A stretch of 64,000 bases of DNA from JAOPZW01 sp963764585. GTDB taxonomy: Bacteria; Actinomycetota; Thermoleophilia; Solirubrobacterales; Solirubrobacteraceae. Shown one piece after another: positions 36,773-45,751 of this stretch. The stretch is taken from positions 248,001-312,000 of the forward strand of contig CAVXTB010000003.1 of the NCBI GenBank assembly GCA_963764585.1, read 5' to 3'. Position 1 is the stretch's first letter; each line of letters begins with the position of its first letter. A model generated the notes under the pieces. The model saw only the letters and a list, made by a program, of their open reading frames with translations, did no database searches and was not told the origin of the DNA. Both the position numbers and the translations under genes were made by a program.

Positions 36773-38548
36773 TCAGGCGTACAGCTCCTCGACGAGGTCG
36801 TTGTAGCGCGCGGTGACGACCGCGCGCTTGATCTTCAGGGTCGGCGTCAGCTCGCCGGCGGGCTGGCTGAGGTCGTGGTCGAGGATCGCGAAGCGCTTGA
36901 TCTGCTCGATGCGCGCGAACCGCTCGTTGACGGCGTCGACCGACCTCTGCAGCTCGGCGCGAACGCCGGGATGACGGGCAAGGGCGGCAAGGTCGTTCGG
37001 CGGCGCGCCCACGCGCTCGGCCAGCTTGGCCGCCTGGTCGGGGTCGAGCGTCAGCAGCGCGACGAGATAGGGCTTGTTGTCGCCGAAGACGATCGCCTGC
37101 GAGATCCAGCGGGTCTCGCGCAGGAGCTCCTCGATGTTGTCCGGCGAGATGTTCTTGCCGCTCGAGGTGATGATGAGCTCCTTCTTGCGCCCGGTCACCC
37201 GCACGAAGCCGTCCTCGTCGACCGAGCCGAGGTCGCCGGTGCGCAACCAGCCGTCCTTGAGCGTCTCGCCCGTCGCCTCGGCGTTGCGGTAATAGCCGGC
37301 GAAGACGTGTGGGCCGCGAATCAGGAGCTCACCATCGGGCGCGACCGCCACCTGCGTTCCGGGCAGCGGCCGCCCGACGGTGCCGAAGCGGTGCTCGTCG
37401 ATCGTGTTCAGCGTCGATGCGGCACAGCTCTCGGTCAGTCCATAGCCCTCGAGGACGAGGACACCGCACGCGTCGAAGAACTCGAGGATCTCCGCGCCGA
37501 TCGGAGCCGCGCCGGTGAGCGCGAGGTACAGCCCGTCGCCGAAGGCCGCGCGGACCTTCGAGAGCGCGAGCCTGTCGGCCAGCGCGTGGCGTCGGTGGGC
37601 CAGCGGACCGGTGCGCGCACCCACGCGCTCGCGCCGTCGTGCCCGCGCGCCCTCCGCGACAGCCCACGAGAAGATGAGCCGCTTGAGCGCGGCCTGCTCC
37701 TCAACCCCACCGAGGATGGCGGTGTGGATCTTCTCGAAGATGCGCGGAACCGACGGGAAGTGCGTCGGCTGGGCCTCCGCCAGCTCGGCGACGATCTGCT
37801 TGGGATCGCCGCGCCAGTACACGAGCTCGCCGCCGACGGTGAGGACGACGTACTGGGTGACGCGCGCGAGCGCATGGGCCAGGGGGAGGAACAGGTAGGC
37901 ACGCATGTCGGGTCCGAGCGCCAGCCGGTCGCGGTACATCTCGACCGTCGCCAGGAGGTTGGCGTGGGTGAGCATGCAGCCCTTCGGCGGGCCGGTCGTG
38001 CCCGACGTGTAAACGAGCGTGGCGACGTCGTCGGGGGCGATCGCCTCGAGGCGCGCGGGGATCACCGTCGCCACGAGGCCGCGCCCGCGCTCGCGCAGCT
38101 CCGCGAGCGTCATCGCGCCCGCCGCTTCGCCGGTGAGCACGATCCGGTGCTCGAGGTCGGGGCAGCGCGCGCCGTCGATCTTCTGAAGGTGCGCGGCGTC
38201 CTCGCAGAGCACGGCCCGCGCGCCGGAGTGCGCGAGGACGTACTCGCACTCCTCCGGCGAGTTGGTGCTGTAGATCGGCACGACGGTGGCGCCCGCCCAC
38301 AGCGCGCCGAGGTCGGCCAGCGTCCACTCCGGGCGGGTGCCGGAGAGGATCGCGACGCGATCGCCGGCCTCGATGCCCAGGGCAGCGAGGCCGGCGGCGA
38401 TCTCGTCACCGACGCGCGCGACGTCGGCGAACGTCAGCGCGGGGTCGGTGGCGGACGGCAGGCGCAGCGCCACGCCCTCGTGGGCGGTGATGGCGTCGCG
38501 CAGCGCGGCGGGGAGCGTGCGCGTGGCGGTTGCGGTTCGAGTGGTCAT
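36773..38548 (-). CDS. Long-chain fatty-acid-CoA/AMP ligase (FadD-type)
   Basis: 591 residues. LVYTSGTTGPPKGCMLTHANLLA (P-loop), VLEGYGLTESCAASTLN (A5), GWLRTGDLGSVDEDGFVRVTGRKKELIITSSGKNISPDNIEELLRE (A7-A8) and LTPTLKIKRAVV, the last carrying the catalytic lysine. It has the FadD15-like layout with a variable insert near residues 290-315. ATG 38548 overlaps the stop of the MMPL gene (ATGA). A fatty-acyl ligase coupled to an MMPL exporter suggests activation of the lipid that MMPL exports. Confidence 0.92.
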   Translation of the reverse strand: MTTRTATATRTLPAALRDAITAHEGVALRLPSATDPALTFADVARVGDEIAAGLAALGIEAGDRVAILSGTRPEWTLADLGALWAGATVVPIYSTNSPEECEYVLAHSGARAVLCEDAAHLQKIDGARCPDLEHRIVLTGEAAGAMTLAELRERGRGLVATVIPARLEAIAPDDVATLVYTSGTTGPPKGCMLTHANLLATVEMYRDRLALGPDMRAYLFLPLAHALARVTQYVVLTVGGELVYWRGDPKQIVAELAEAQPTHFPSVPRIFEKIHTAILGGVEEQAALKRLIFSWAVAEGARARRRERVGARTGPLAHRRHALADRLALSKVRAAFGDGLYLALTGAAPIGAEILEFFDACGVLVLEGYGLTESCAASTLNTIDEHRFGTVGRPLPGTQVAVAPDGELLIRGPHVFAGYYRNAEATGETLKDGWLRTGDLGSVDEDGFVRVTGRKKELIITSSGKNISPDNIEELLRETRWISQAIVFGDNKPYLVALLTLDPDQAAKLAERVGAPPNDLAALARHPGVRAELQRSVDAVNERFARIEQIKRFAILDHDLSQPAGELTPTLKIKRAVVTARYNDLVEELYA

Positions 38549-41500
38549 GACTTCGCGTGGGTCGGGCCGGCGAAGCGCGGCACGTGCGGCGTCCGCGGCT
38601 TGCCGCGTGGTCTGGTGGGTGCGCCTGGGGCGTGCATGGGCCACCACGCCGCGCGGCCCAGCAGCCCGATGGCCGCCGGGAGCACGACCGGCCGCACGAG
38701 CAGCGCCTGCAGCAGCACCGCGGTGGCCATCGCGATGGCGAACTGCTGCACGCTCAGCAGGTCGCTGAACAGGAACGGGATCGGCGCGACGGCCATCGCG
38801 GCCGCCGTGGCGCTCACCGCGACGGCGGTCGAGCACAGGGCGTGGCGGATCGCGGCGTCCGGGGCCTGACCCGCGTGCACGAGCTCGCGCACCCGCGCGA
38901 GCAGGAACACCTCGAATGCGACCGAGATGCCGAACACCGCCGCGAAGATCGCGATGATGCTCATGGCGTCGATGTAGCCAGGGCCGCCGAGCAGCGGGTC
39001 GTCACCCGTGTACAGCAGGGTGAGCGCGCCGAAGGTGGCGGCGACCGTGACGAGGCCCAGGACGGAGACGACGATCGGCGCGAGCACCGAGCGCAGCGCG
39101 ATCATCAGCATCAGCGCGCTGGCGATCGCCAGCCCGACGACGACGAGCGGCAGGCGCTCAGAGCTGATCGAGGTGAAGTCGGCCAGGTTGCCCGCGGGGC
39201 CGCCGACGGCGACCTGCAGGTGCGTGGCGGCCGCGAAGTGGCGGGCCGTGCCGTGCAGGCGATCAGCCAGCGCGCGCGTGGCGGCATCGGTGGTCGCGTG
39301 CTTCGGCACGACGAGGATCTGGCCGGCTGCGCCGCCGCGCGTCAGGTTGATCATGAACGTGGCCTGCTCGCGCTGGGCGGCCGGCGCGCCGTCGATCGCG
39401 GCGAGCACGAAGTACCCGGACGTGAACAGGCCGGGCGCGTCACGCCCGAGCTGCTCGAGGTCCTTGGCCGACGGCAGCTGGCCGCTGAACGTGCCGACCT
39501 TCGTCTTCGCCTCACCGAGGCCGCTGACGATTCGGCCGCTCGGCTTGATGCCCGAGGTCAGGCCCGCTGCGAGCTGACCGGCGCCGCCGGTGAGCTGGGC
39601 CAGGCCGGTCTGCAGCGCGCCGGCGCCGGTCGTCGCCTGCGCGAGCCCGCCGCTGAGCTGCCTGCCGCCGCCGTTGAGCTTGGCAAGGCCGGTGGCGAGC
39701 TCGTTGTTGCCTGCGCGCAGCTTCGACATGCCGCCGGCCAAAGCGGTCGAGCCGGCGCTGAGCTTGTCGAGCCCGGCGCTCAGCTGTGTGCCCTGGGAGG
39801 AGATCGCCTTCGCGAGCGTTGCGGCCGTCGAGGCCTTCGGCTCGATGGTGCCGATCGCGGTCGCGAGCGCGGTGCCCGTCGTCCGGGCCTGTGTCAGCGC
39901 CGACACCGCGGCCTGATAGGCCGGATCGCTCTTGCCGGTGTCCATCGCGGCCAGCTTCGCGAGCGCGGCGTCGATCTGGCCGGTCACGCCCGCGGCGCTC
40001 GTCTTCGCGTCGCCAAGGCCGCCGGCGACGTCGGCGCTGCTGTCGGCAAGCTGCTTGAAGGCCGGCAGGCCGGTCTTGACCGTCTTGGCTCCGGTGCCGA
40101 GGCCGCTGGAGAGCTGGCGCGAGCCGGCGAGCGCGTCGGCAGCGCCCTTCTTCAGCGTATTGGCACCGGTGAGGGCGGAGCTCAGGCCCGCGCTCATCTG
40201 CGTCGCGCCGGCCTGCAACGCGGTGAGCCCGGTGTGGAGCTGGCCGGCGCCGTTCTCGGCGCTGGCGCTGCCGGACTGCAGCTGCCCGGCCCCGCCGGCC
40301 GCGTCGCCGAGGCCGGTCCGCAGCTTCTGCACGCCGGCGCCGGCCTGACCGAGCCCGGTCGCCAGGCGGTTGAGGTCACGCGGGGCTGTCTTGAGCATCT
40401 TCTTGGACTTGGTGAGCGTCTTGGGGAGCTTCTTCAAGTCCGCGGTCTGCGAGACGAGGACGCCGGGCCCGGTCACCGAGGCGACCTGAGGGTCCGCCCG
40501 GACCTGGTCCTCGAAGCCCTTCACCGCGCGTAGCACCTTGGTGTCGGTGAGCGCACGGTCCGGGCTGGAGACGACGACGTTGTACGGCGTCGCCCAGCCC
40601 GCGCCCATCGTGGCGCTGACGGCCTCGAAGCTCTTGTGCGCCTGCGAGGACTTCGGCAGCTGGTGGACGTCGGGCGGGCCCGTGCCCAGGTCGAGCGCGG
40701 GAATGGCCAGCGCGAGCAGGGCGGCCGCGCCGATGGCGCCCAGCGGCGCCGGATGGCGCGAGACCCAGGTGCCGCCCGCGACGAGCCGCCGCCACCCGGC
40801 GGCGATCGGCGACGGAGCCGGGAAGCTGAGGACGTCGAGCCGGTGGCCGCCGAGCGTCAGCACGGCCGGCATCACGACGGTCGCCGCGCCGACGGCGAGC
40901 AGGCTGCAGAGGAGCACGCCGATGCCGAGCGAGCCGAGGATCACCGTCGGGGCGATCAGCACGGCGAGGACGAGGCACAGCGCGAGCGCGCTGCCGCCCC
41001 AGAGCACCGCCACGCCGGCGGTCTCCACCGCGCGCGCGGCGGCCATGACGGACGGGACCTGCTCGCTGCCGCGCGAGCGCTCCTCGCGGAAGCGGTGGAC
41101 GACCAGCAGCGAGAACCCGACGCCGAGCGCCAGCGCCGCGAGCGAGCCGACGGCGACGGCGGTCGGATCGGTGTCGACGACGCGCGCGAGCAGCGTCATC
41201 GCGCCCATGCCGGCGAAGAGTGTGGAGGCGCCGAACGCGGTCACGACGAGCGCCGCGAGCGGGGCGCCCGTGGACAGCAGCGCGACGAGGAACAGCAGCG
41301 GCAGCGCCAGCAGCTCGGCGCGGCGCGTCTTGTCGATCATCGTCGACTTCAGCGCGCGGTCGATCGAAGCCTGGCCGGTGATGTGGGTGACCACGGGCGC
41401 CGCGGTGCGCTGCTGGACCAGCCGCTCGATCTGCGGCAGGTCGGTGCTGATGACGGTCTTCTCAGGACGGTCGACCGACACGACGATCATGCGGGCCTGC

Positions 41501-41838
41501 GACGACGGGCGCAGCTGCTTGGAGGCCGGACCGGCGTCCCAGGGCGAGAGCACGCGCGTGTCCGGCCTGGCGCGCAGCGCCCGCACGAGGATCTTGCCCT
41601 GGCGGTCCATGGCCGCCTTCGGGCCCTGCAGCAGGATCGGCGTCAGCTGTGTCGGGCCGAACTGCTTGTCGGCCAGGCGCTCGGCCTTCGCAGACTCGCT
41701 GCCCGGGACGACGAGGATGGATGGAGACAGACGGCTCTCTATCCCGAAGCCGATGAGGCCCAGGGCAAGAGCCACGCCGATCCAAGCCAGTAGCGCTGCG
41801 ACTGGACGGCGCATCGAGAAGCGAGCAAGCGTAAGCAT
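38545..41838 (-). CDS. MMPL-family RND lipid/drug exporter with long repeat insert
   Basis: 1097 residues. Helix 1 at 11-31, an extracytoplasmic loop, helices 2-6 (about 170-390), a very long second loop, and six more helices (about 885-1075). TM4 keeps the family DPTAVAVGSLAALALGVGFSLLVVHRFREE and the second half LMIALRSVLAPIVVSVLGLV and SIIAIFAAVFGISVAFEVFLLARV. Between about 490 and 765 the loop is made of Gly/Leu-rich repeats of the GAxQLxxGLxxL type, also known from YhgE/Pip-like proteins. ATG 41838 follows a tiny open frame. The substrate is probably a lipid or glycolipid. Confidence 0.92.
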   Translation of the reverse strand: MLTLARFSMRRPVAALLAWIGVALALGLIGFGIESRLSPSILVVPGSESAKAERLADKQFGPTQLTPILLQGPKAAMDRQGKILVRALRARPDTRVLSPWDAGPASKQLRPSSQARMIVVSVDRPEKTVISTDLPQIERLVQQRTAAPVVTHITGQASIDRALKSTMIDKTRRAELLALPLLFLVALLSTGAPLAALVVTAFGASTLFAGMGAMTLLARVVDTDPTAVAVGSLAALALGVGFSLLVVHRFREERSRGSEQVPSVMAAARAVETAGVAVLWGGSALALCLVLAVLIAPTVILGSLGIGVLLCSLLAVGAATVVMPAVLTLGGHRLDVLSFPAPSPIAAGWRRLVAGGTWVSRHPAPLGAIGAAALLALAIPALDLGTGPPDVHQLPKSSQAHKSFEAVSATMGAGWATPYNVVVSSPDRALTDTKVLRAVKGFEDQVRADPQVASVTGPGVLVSQTADLKKLPKTLTKSKKMLKTAPRDLNRLATGLGQAGAGVQKLRTGLGDAAGGAGQLQSGSASAENGAGQLHTGLTALQAGATQMSAGLSSALTGANTLKKGAADALAGSRQLSSGLGTGAKTVKTGLPAFKQLADSSADVAGGLGDAKTSAAGVTGQIDAALAKLAAMDTGKSDPAYQAAVSALTQARTTGTALATAIGTIEPKASTAATLAKAISSQGTQLSAGLDKLSAGSTALAGGMSKLRAGNNELATGLAKLNGGGRQLSGGLAQATTGAGALQTGLAQLTGGAGQLAAGLTSGIKPSGRIVSGLGEAKTKVGTFSGQLPSAKDLEQLGRDAPGLFTSGYFVLAAIDGAPAAQREQATFMINLTRGGAAGQILVVPKHATTDAATRALADRLHGTARHFAAATHLQVAVGGPAGNLADFTSISSERLPLVVVGLAIASALMLMIALRSVLAPIVVSVLGLVTVAATFGALTLLYTGDDPLLGGPGYIDAMSIIAIFAAVFGISVAFEVFLLARVRELVHAGQAPDAAIRHALCSTAVAVSATAAAMAVAPIPFLFSDLLSVQQFAIAMATAVLLQALLVRPVVLPAAIGLLGRAAWWPMHAPGAPTRPRGKPRTPHVPRFAGPTHAKS

Positions 41839-41844
41839 TTGATC

Positions 41845-41958
41845 TCAGACCTCCGGCCGGGCCGGTCGGACGAGCGAGGCAAGGAGCAAACAGACGCCGG
41901 ACGGGGGTACAGCCGCATGCGAGCAATCGCTCACAAGCCGACCGCCGGCGGTGGACAC
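41845..41958 (-). CDS. Possible 37-residue leader peptide before MMPL
   Basis: GTG 41958 is four bases after a near-perfect AAGGAGGAG (41963-41971), the strongest ribosome binding site in this region. The frame runs 37 codons (VSTAGGRLVSDCSHAAVPPSGVCLLL...) and ends with TGA six bases before the MMPL ATG, which lacks a good binding site of its own. It could be a translated leader coupling or attenuating MMPL. The peptide has no family features and may be chance. Confidence 0.4.
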   Translation of the reverse strand: MSTAGGRLVSDCSHAAVPPSGVCLLLASLVRPARPEV

Positions 41959-42090
41959 GGAACTCCTCCTTGTCTCAGTAGGTCATACGAACGTACGCTC
42001 GGTGATCCTCCGGGCCATCCGTGCCAGCGACGGGCTGCGTGACCGTAGTCGTCCCGGATCTCGTCAGATCAGCGTTGCGCTGTACGCCTA

Positions 42091-42105
42091 TGCGGCTTTG
42101 CCGCA
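42091..42105. promoter_or_regulatory. Recurring stress-gene motif before the USP-USP-GNAT operon
   Basis: TGCGGCTTTGCCGCA is a perfect palindrome (TGCGG-N5-CCGCA), the cleanest copy in the window. It ends 87 bases before the GTG of the first USP at 42193. The remainder of the 41.96-42.19 kb gap shows no gene. Confidence 0.6.
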
Positions 42106-42192
42106 GCCGGGTGACGCCGCATTGCTGATGGCCGCCCTGCGGTGAGCGGGGACGATGGAAGACAACACATCGTCGATGAGGAGTGATGCATC

Positions 42193-43131
42193 GTGTTCGA
42201 CACGATCGTCGTCGGCATCGACGGCCGCGAAGGCGGTCGTGACGCGCTTGCGCTCGCCGAGCGCCTGCGTCGGCTGTACGGCGGCACGCTGGTTGCCGTC
42301 CACGCCTACCCATACAACTTCTTCGTTGGCCGCGGCGAAACCCCCGACTACGAGACCGTCATGCATCGCAACGCCAACGATCTCGTCGCCGACGAGCTCG
42401 AGCGCGCTGGCGTGCGCGCCCACGCCGTGGCGATGCCCGACGGCTCCCCTGGACGTGCCCTGCACATGGCCGCCGACTGGCACGGCAGCGATCTCATCGT
42501 GGTCGGCTCCGACCACCACGGCCCCATCGGGCGCGTGCTGGCAGGCGACGTGACGGCAGGAACGTTGCACGGCGCACGCTGTCCGGTCGTCGTCGCCCCA
42601 GTCGGCTACGCGCAGCATGGCAAGCCGATCGAGACGATCGGGGTCGGCTACGACGGCTCGCCCGAGTCGTACCTCGCCGCCCGGCTGGCTCACGGCCTGG
42701 CGGCCGCCGCGGGGGCGTGCCTGCGGGTCATCTTCGTGCTCGAGCCCTCGGTGCCCGGTGGCTCGACGTCGGCCGACGAAAGCCAATGGCACGAGCACGC
42801 CGAGACCGAGCGCGAGCGTGCGCAGTTCGCGCTCGACGAGCTGCTCGCCAAGCTCGGCATGATCGCCAGCGGCGAGGTCGTCGTCGGCGATCCGGTCACC
42901 GAGCTGGCCGACGCGGCCAACGACCTCGACCTGCTCGTCACCGGCTCGCGCGACTACGGGCCGGCGCGGCGCGTCATGCTGGGCAGCACCTCGAGCAAGC
43001 TGGTCCGCCAGGCGCCGTGCCCAGTCCTCGTCCTCACGCGAACCGCCGTGGCGGACGAGCTCGGTGGAGCTGCGGACCGGGCTCAGCGCGCTCCCGTCGA
43101 GAGCCCGCCAAGGGAGGTGGCTGCACGGTGA
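42193..43131 (+). CDS. Universal stress protein, tandem two-domain (first of pair)
   Basis: 312 residues; two USP domains with loops VVGSDHHGPIGRVLAGDVTAGTLHGARCPVVVAP and VTGSRDYGPARRVMLGSTSSKLVRQAPCPVLVLT. The second has the full G-x2-G-x9-G-S/T nucleotide signature, the first a G-D variant. GTG 42193 is preceded by AGGAG about ten bases upstream. Its stop overlaps a GTG of the second USP frame (GTGA). First gene of an operon that also holds an acetyltransferase. Confidence 0.92.
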   Translation: MFDTIVVGIDGREGGRDALALAERLRRLYGGTLVAVHAYPYNFFVGRGETPDYETVMHRNANDLVADELERAGVRAHAVAMPDGSPGRALHMAADWHGSDLIVVGSDHHGPIGRVLAGDVTAGTLHGARCPVVVAPVGYAQHGKPIETIGVGYDGSPESYLAARLAHGLAAAAGACLRVIFVLEPSVPGGSTSADESQWHEHAETERERAQFALDELLAKLGMIASGEVVVGDPVTELADAANDLDLLVTGSRDYGPARRVMLGSTSSKLVRQAPCPVLVLTRTAVADELGGAADRAQRAPVESPPREVAAR

Positions 43132-43169
43132 GCGGCACGACTTCGGCCGCAGCGACCGAGGAGCGAGCG

Positions 43170-44057
43170 ATGTTTCGCACCATCGTCGCCGGCTGCAACG
43201 GCCGCGAGCGCGGCCGCGGCGCGGTGTCGCTCGCGCATGCGATCGCGACCGCCACTGGTGCGAGGCTGCTGTTGGTCGGTGTGCGTCACAACCCGCCGCT
43301 CCCGTTCCCGACGACGTACGCCGAGCAGCTCGCCGGCCTCAAGGGCGACATGCGTGCCGTGCGCGATGAGCTCGCACCGGAGGCCTTGATCCAGATCCAC
43401 GCCGACGTGTCGCCCGCCCACGCGCTGCGTCATGTCGCGCGATACGAGCACGCCGATCTGCTTGTCGTGGGATCGCGCCACCGGCGCCGCCTGCAGCACA
43501 TCGTGGAGAGCGACCACGCCATGCAGGTGCTGCACGGCGCGCGCTGCGCCGTGGCGGTGGCACCGGATCCGCTCGCGCCGCGCCCCGAGCTGCGGCGCAT
43601 CGGCGTCGGGATCACTGCCACGGAGGAGTCTGCGCTCGCCCTCGACATGGCCTGCCATCTCGCGCGTGCCACGGGTGCCCGCCTGGCGCTCATCGCCGTT
43701 GCCGACGACAGGGTGCCGAGTTGGTCCGCCGATGCGCTCAGCGCGGCCTACGGCGAGTCCGTGCAGGCCGTCCTCGACAGTCGCGTCGAAGCAGCGCGCA
43801 CGCTGCTCGCCGAGCGGCGCGCTCACTGCAGCGGCATCGTGGTCGAGGGCGACGTCGTGGTCGGCAACCCGTCGGGCGAGCTGATCCTCGCCAGCGAGGA
43901 CCTGGACCTCCTGGTGCTCGGCTCGCGCCGCTGGGGCCCGGTGAGGCGCCTGGCCCTCGGCAGCACGTCCGAACGCGTCATCCGCCACACCGCGTGTCCC
44001 GTCCTCGTTCCGCCGCGGACCGAGTCCGAGCTCGGCCTGCGCGAACCGGTCGCATGA
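43170..44057 (+). CDS. Universal stress protein, tandem two-domain (second of pair)
   Basis: 295 residues from ATG 43170 (GAGGAG upstream); GTG 43128, overlapping the previous stop, would add 14 residues. Domain 1 loop is VVGSRHRRRLQHIVESDHAMQVLHGARCAVAVAP, lacking the second glycine region; domain 2 is VLGSRRWGPVRRLALGSTSERVIRHTACPVLVPP, close to the ATP-binding consensus. The first domain may therefore be a regulatory, non-nucleotide domain. The stop overlaps the GNAT gene (ATGA). Confidence 0.9.
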   Translation: MFRTIVAGCNGRERGRGAVSLAHAIATATGARLLLVGVRHNPPLPFPTTYAEQLAGLKGDMRAVRDELAPEALIQIHADVSPAHALRHVARYEHADLLVVGSRHRRRLQHIVESDHAMQVLHGARCAVAVAPDPLAPRPELRRIGVGITATEESALALDMACHLARATGARLALIAVADDRVPSWSADALSAAYGESVQAVLDSRVEAARTLLAERRAHCSGIVVEGDVVVGNPSGELILASEDLDLLVLGSRRWGPVRRLALGSTSERVIRHTACPVLVPPRTESELGLREPVA

Positions 44058-44710
44058 CGAGCTCGGACATGACCGTCACGCCCGGCATTGCGCACGCGTC
44101 CTCGATTCCCTCAACCAGCGAGCTCGTCGTGCTCGGCGCGCCGGTCACGCTGCGCGACGGCTCGCGCGTGCGCTTGCGGCAGATCCGAACGACCGACAAG
44201 GCGCTGTTGCGTCGCGGCTTCGAACGGCTCAGCACGGAGTCGCGTCATCGGCGCTTCCTGACGTCAGTGTCGGAGCTGCGCGATGAGGAAGTGCGCTACC
44301 TGACCGACGTCGATCACCACGACCACGAGGCAATCGTGGCGCTCGATGAGGCGAGCGGCGAGGGAGTCGGAGTGGTGCGCTACGTCCGCACCGCCGGCCG
44401 CGACGTCGCGGAGGCCGCGGTCACCGTCGCGGACGACTGGCAGGGGCGAGGGCTCGGAACCCTGCTGCTCGGAGTGATCAGCGCGCGGGCTCGGGAGGAG
44501 GGGATCCGGCGCTTCACCGGACTGCTCCTGGCCTCCAACAAAGAGATGCTGGACGTGCTCGAGCACCTCGGACCTGTCCGCGTGATCGATCGCGAGCTCG
44601 GCACCGTCGAGATCGAAGTACCGATCCCGCAGGTAGGTCTCTCGCCGACCCTCCGGAAGCTGCTGCGGATCGCCGCGAGCCACGCCCGACCAACGCTCCC
44701 CAACGACTGA
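44054..44710 (+). CDS. GNAT acetyltransferase coupled to USP genes (Pat-like)
   Basis: 218 residues. GNAT fold: VRLRQIRTTDKALLRRGFERLSTESRHRRFL, VGVVRYVR, then the acetyl-CoA loop AAVTVADDWQGRGLGTLLLGVISARAREEGI (Q-G-R-G-L-G) and GLLLASNKEMLDVLEHLG. This order is like the catalytic half of protein lysine acetyltransferases of the Pat type, which in mycobacteria carry an extra cyclic-nucleotide domain that is absent here. ATG 44054 overlaps the USP stop. Mycobacterial Pat acetylates a USP, so acetylation of the two USPs is a natural hypothesis. Confidence 0.87.
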   Translation: MTSSDMTVTPGIAHASSIPSTSELVVLGAPVTLRDGSRVRLRQIRTTDKALLRRGFERLSTESRHRRFLTSVSELRDEEVRYLTDVDHHDHEAIVALDEASGEGVGVVRYVRTAGRDVAEAAVTVADDWQGRGLGTLLLGVISARAREEGIRRFTGLLLASNKEMLDVLEHLGPVRVIDRELGTVEIEVPIPQVGLSPTLRKLLRIAASHARPTLPND

Positions 44711-44729
44711 GCGTTCGAGGAGGCTAGAC

Positions 44730-44745
44730 GTGTGGCTTTCCTCGC
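44730..44745. promoter_or_regulatory. Recurring stress-gene motif, orphan copy
   Basis: GTGTGGCTTTCCTCGC is a diverged copy in the plus-strand orientation. It lies 89 bases before ATG 44835, the beginning of a short broken frame; functional copies lie 79-91 bases from their genes. It may therefore mark a lost gene. Confidence 0.35.
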
Positions 44746-45017
44746 CGCGGCTCACGCGCGCCCATGCGAGCTGATCGTCTGCGACGCCTACGACCGCGTC
44801 GTGCACCGCGAGCGCATCCCGTAGACCGTTGGGGATGGAACGGGTGGCCGGGCATGCTGAGAGCGCGCACGCCGAGGCGCCGGCGCTGGCCGGCGGCTGG
44901 GCGCTGCGGCGGATCGACCCGGTCACGTGGGAGATCCCGGCCGCCGCGCGAGGGGATCGGCCGCGCGGACAACGTGCACGCCCCCGGCGCTCGCAGCCCT
45001 GTTCGCGTCCTCTGTGG
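44731..45017 (+). pseudogene. Non-coding gap with a possible RtcB-like N-terminal remnant
   Basis: No intact gene is present in the 307 bases between the GNAT stop and the next gene. From ATG 44835 a frame reads WALRRIDPVTWEIPAAARGD, which resembles the N-terminus of RtcB RNA ligases (the RRID/V..WEIP..AR pattern), then falls apart. Too short to be sure. A second frame from GTG 44731 gives only 30 codons. Confidence 0.25.
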
Positions 45018-45677
45018 CTAGGCGGGCGGCCCTTCGTCGCCGACGACGACGTGCGTGACGGGCACGTCGAGCTCGCGTCGAAGTCGCTCGAGCTCGCCTC
45101 GTTCCTGCCAGCCCTCGCGCTCGCGCGGGTGGGTGACGACGATCACCTCGTCGGCGCCGAAGTCGCGCAGCTCGTCCTCGATCGCGATAGCCGCGCTGGG
45201 ATCGCCGACCTCGCCGTGGGCTTCGATGCCGTGTGCGCGCGCCCATGCGAGCGAGCTGTCGAGGCGCGCGCGGGCCTGCTCGAGCTCGCGGTCGATGTCT
45301 GAGACCGCGTAGTGCGTGTGCGACGTCAGCACCGGTGCCAGGACATCGATGTGCAGGCGCTCACGATCTGCTCCGGTGAGCCGCTTGCGCAGCTCGTACC
45401 CGGCCAGCACCTCGTTGGCCACGACCAGGACGCGTCTGCGTCCGCCGCCAGCACCGCGGGGGTGCGGGGCGTGTGCGGCCTCGCGCAGCTGCGCCGGACG
45501 GTCGGGGTTCGGTGCACGCAGGTAGGCAATGAGTGCCGCCGCGGCGCCCACCGCGAACACGGCGACGCCGGCCAGCGGCGTGCTGAGCCAGCCGATGAGT
45601 AGGGACGTGCCGATCAGCAGCACGCTGCCAAGCGTGAAACGGAAGGCCTCGGGCTCCGATCGGATCGGGATTCGCAT
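45018..45677 (-). CDS. Membrane-anchored USP-like protein
   Basis: 219 residues from ATG 45675-45677. Two N-terminal helices (about 14-32 LGSVLLIGTSLLIGWLSTP and 36-54 GVAVFAVGAAAALIAYLRA), then a cytoplasmic USP/nucleotide-binding-like domain: RRVLVVANEVLAGYELRKRL, HIDVLAPVLTSHTHYAVSDIDRELEQARARLDSSLAWARAHGIEAHGEVGDPSAAIAIEDELRDFGADEVIVVTHPRE. It lacks the USP glycine loop. Function unknown. Two motif copies lie 35 and 57 bases before the start, so it may be under the same control as the soluble USPs. Confidence 0.8.
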   Translation of the reverse strand: MRIPIRSEPEAFRFTLGSVLLIGTSLLIGWLSTPLAGVAVFAVGAAAALIAYLRAPNPDRPAQLREAAHAPHPRGAGGGRRRVLVVANEVLAGYELRKRLTGADRERLHIDVLAPVLTSHTHYAVSDIDRELEQARARLDSSLAWARAHGIEAHGEVGDPSAAIAIEDELRDFGADEVIVVTHPREREGWQERGELERLRRELDVPVTHVVVGDEGPPA

Positions 45678-45712
45678 CGCTTCCAACCTACGCCCGTCGC
45701 TGTCGGGCCGCA

Positions 45713-45751
45713 TTCGCAGTAACCACGGACTCCGCCGCGGGCAATCCGCGG
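45713..45751. promoter_or_regulatory. Two tandem copies of the recurring motif (45.7 kb)
   Basis: TTCGCAGTAACCACGGA (45713-45729) and CCGCGG-GCAAT-CCGCGG (45735-45751), with centres 22 bases apart, about two helical turns. They lie 35 and 57 bases before the membrane USP-like gene at 45677. The rest of the 346-base gap up to 46024 contains one short minus-strand frame (to 45824) without recognisable features. Confidence 0.5.
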
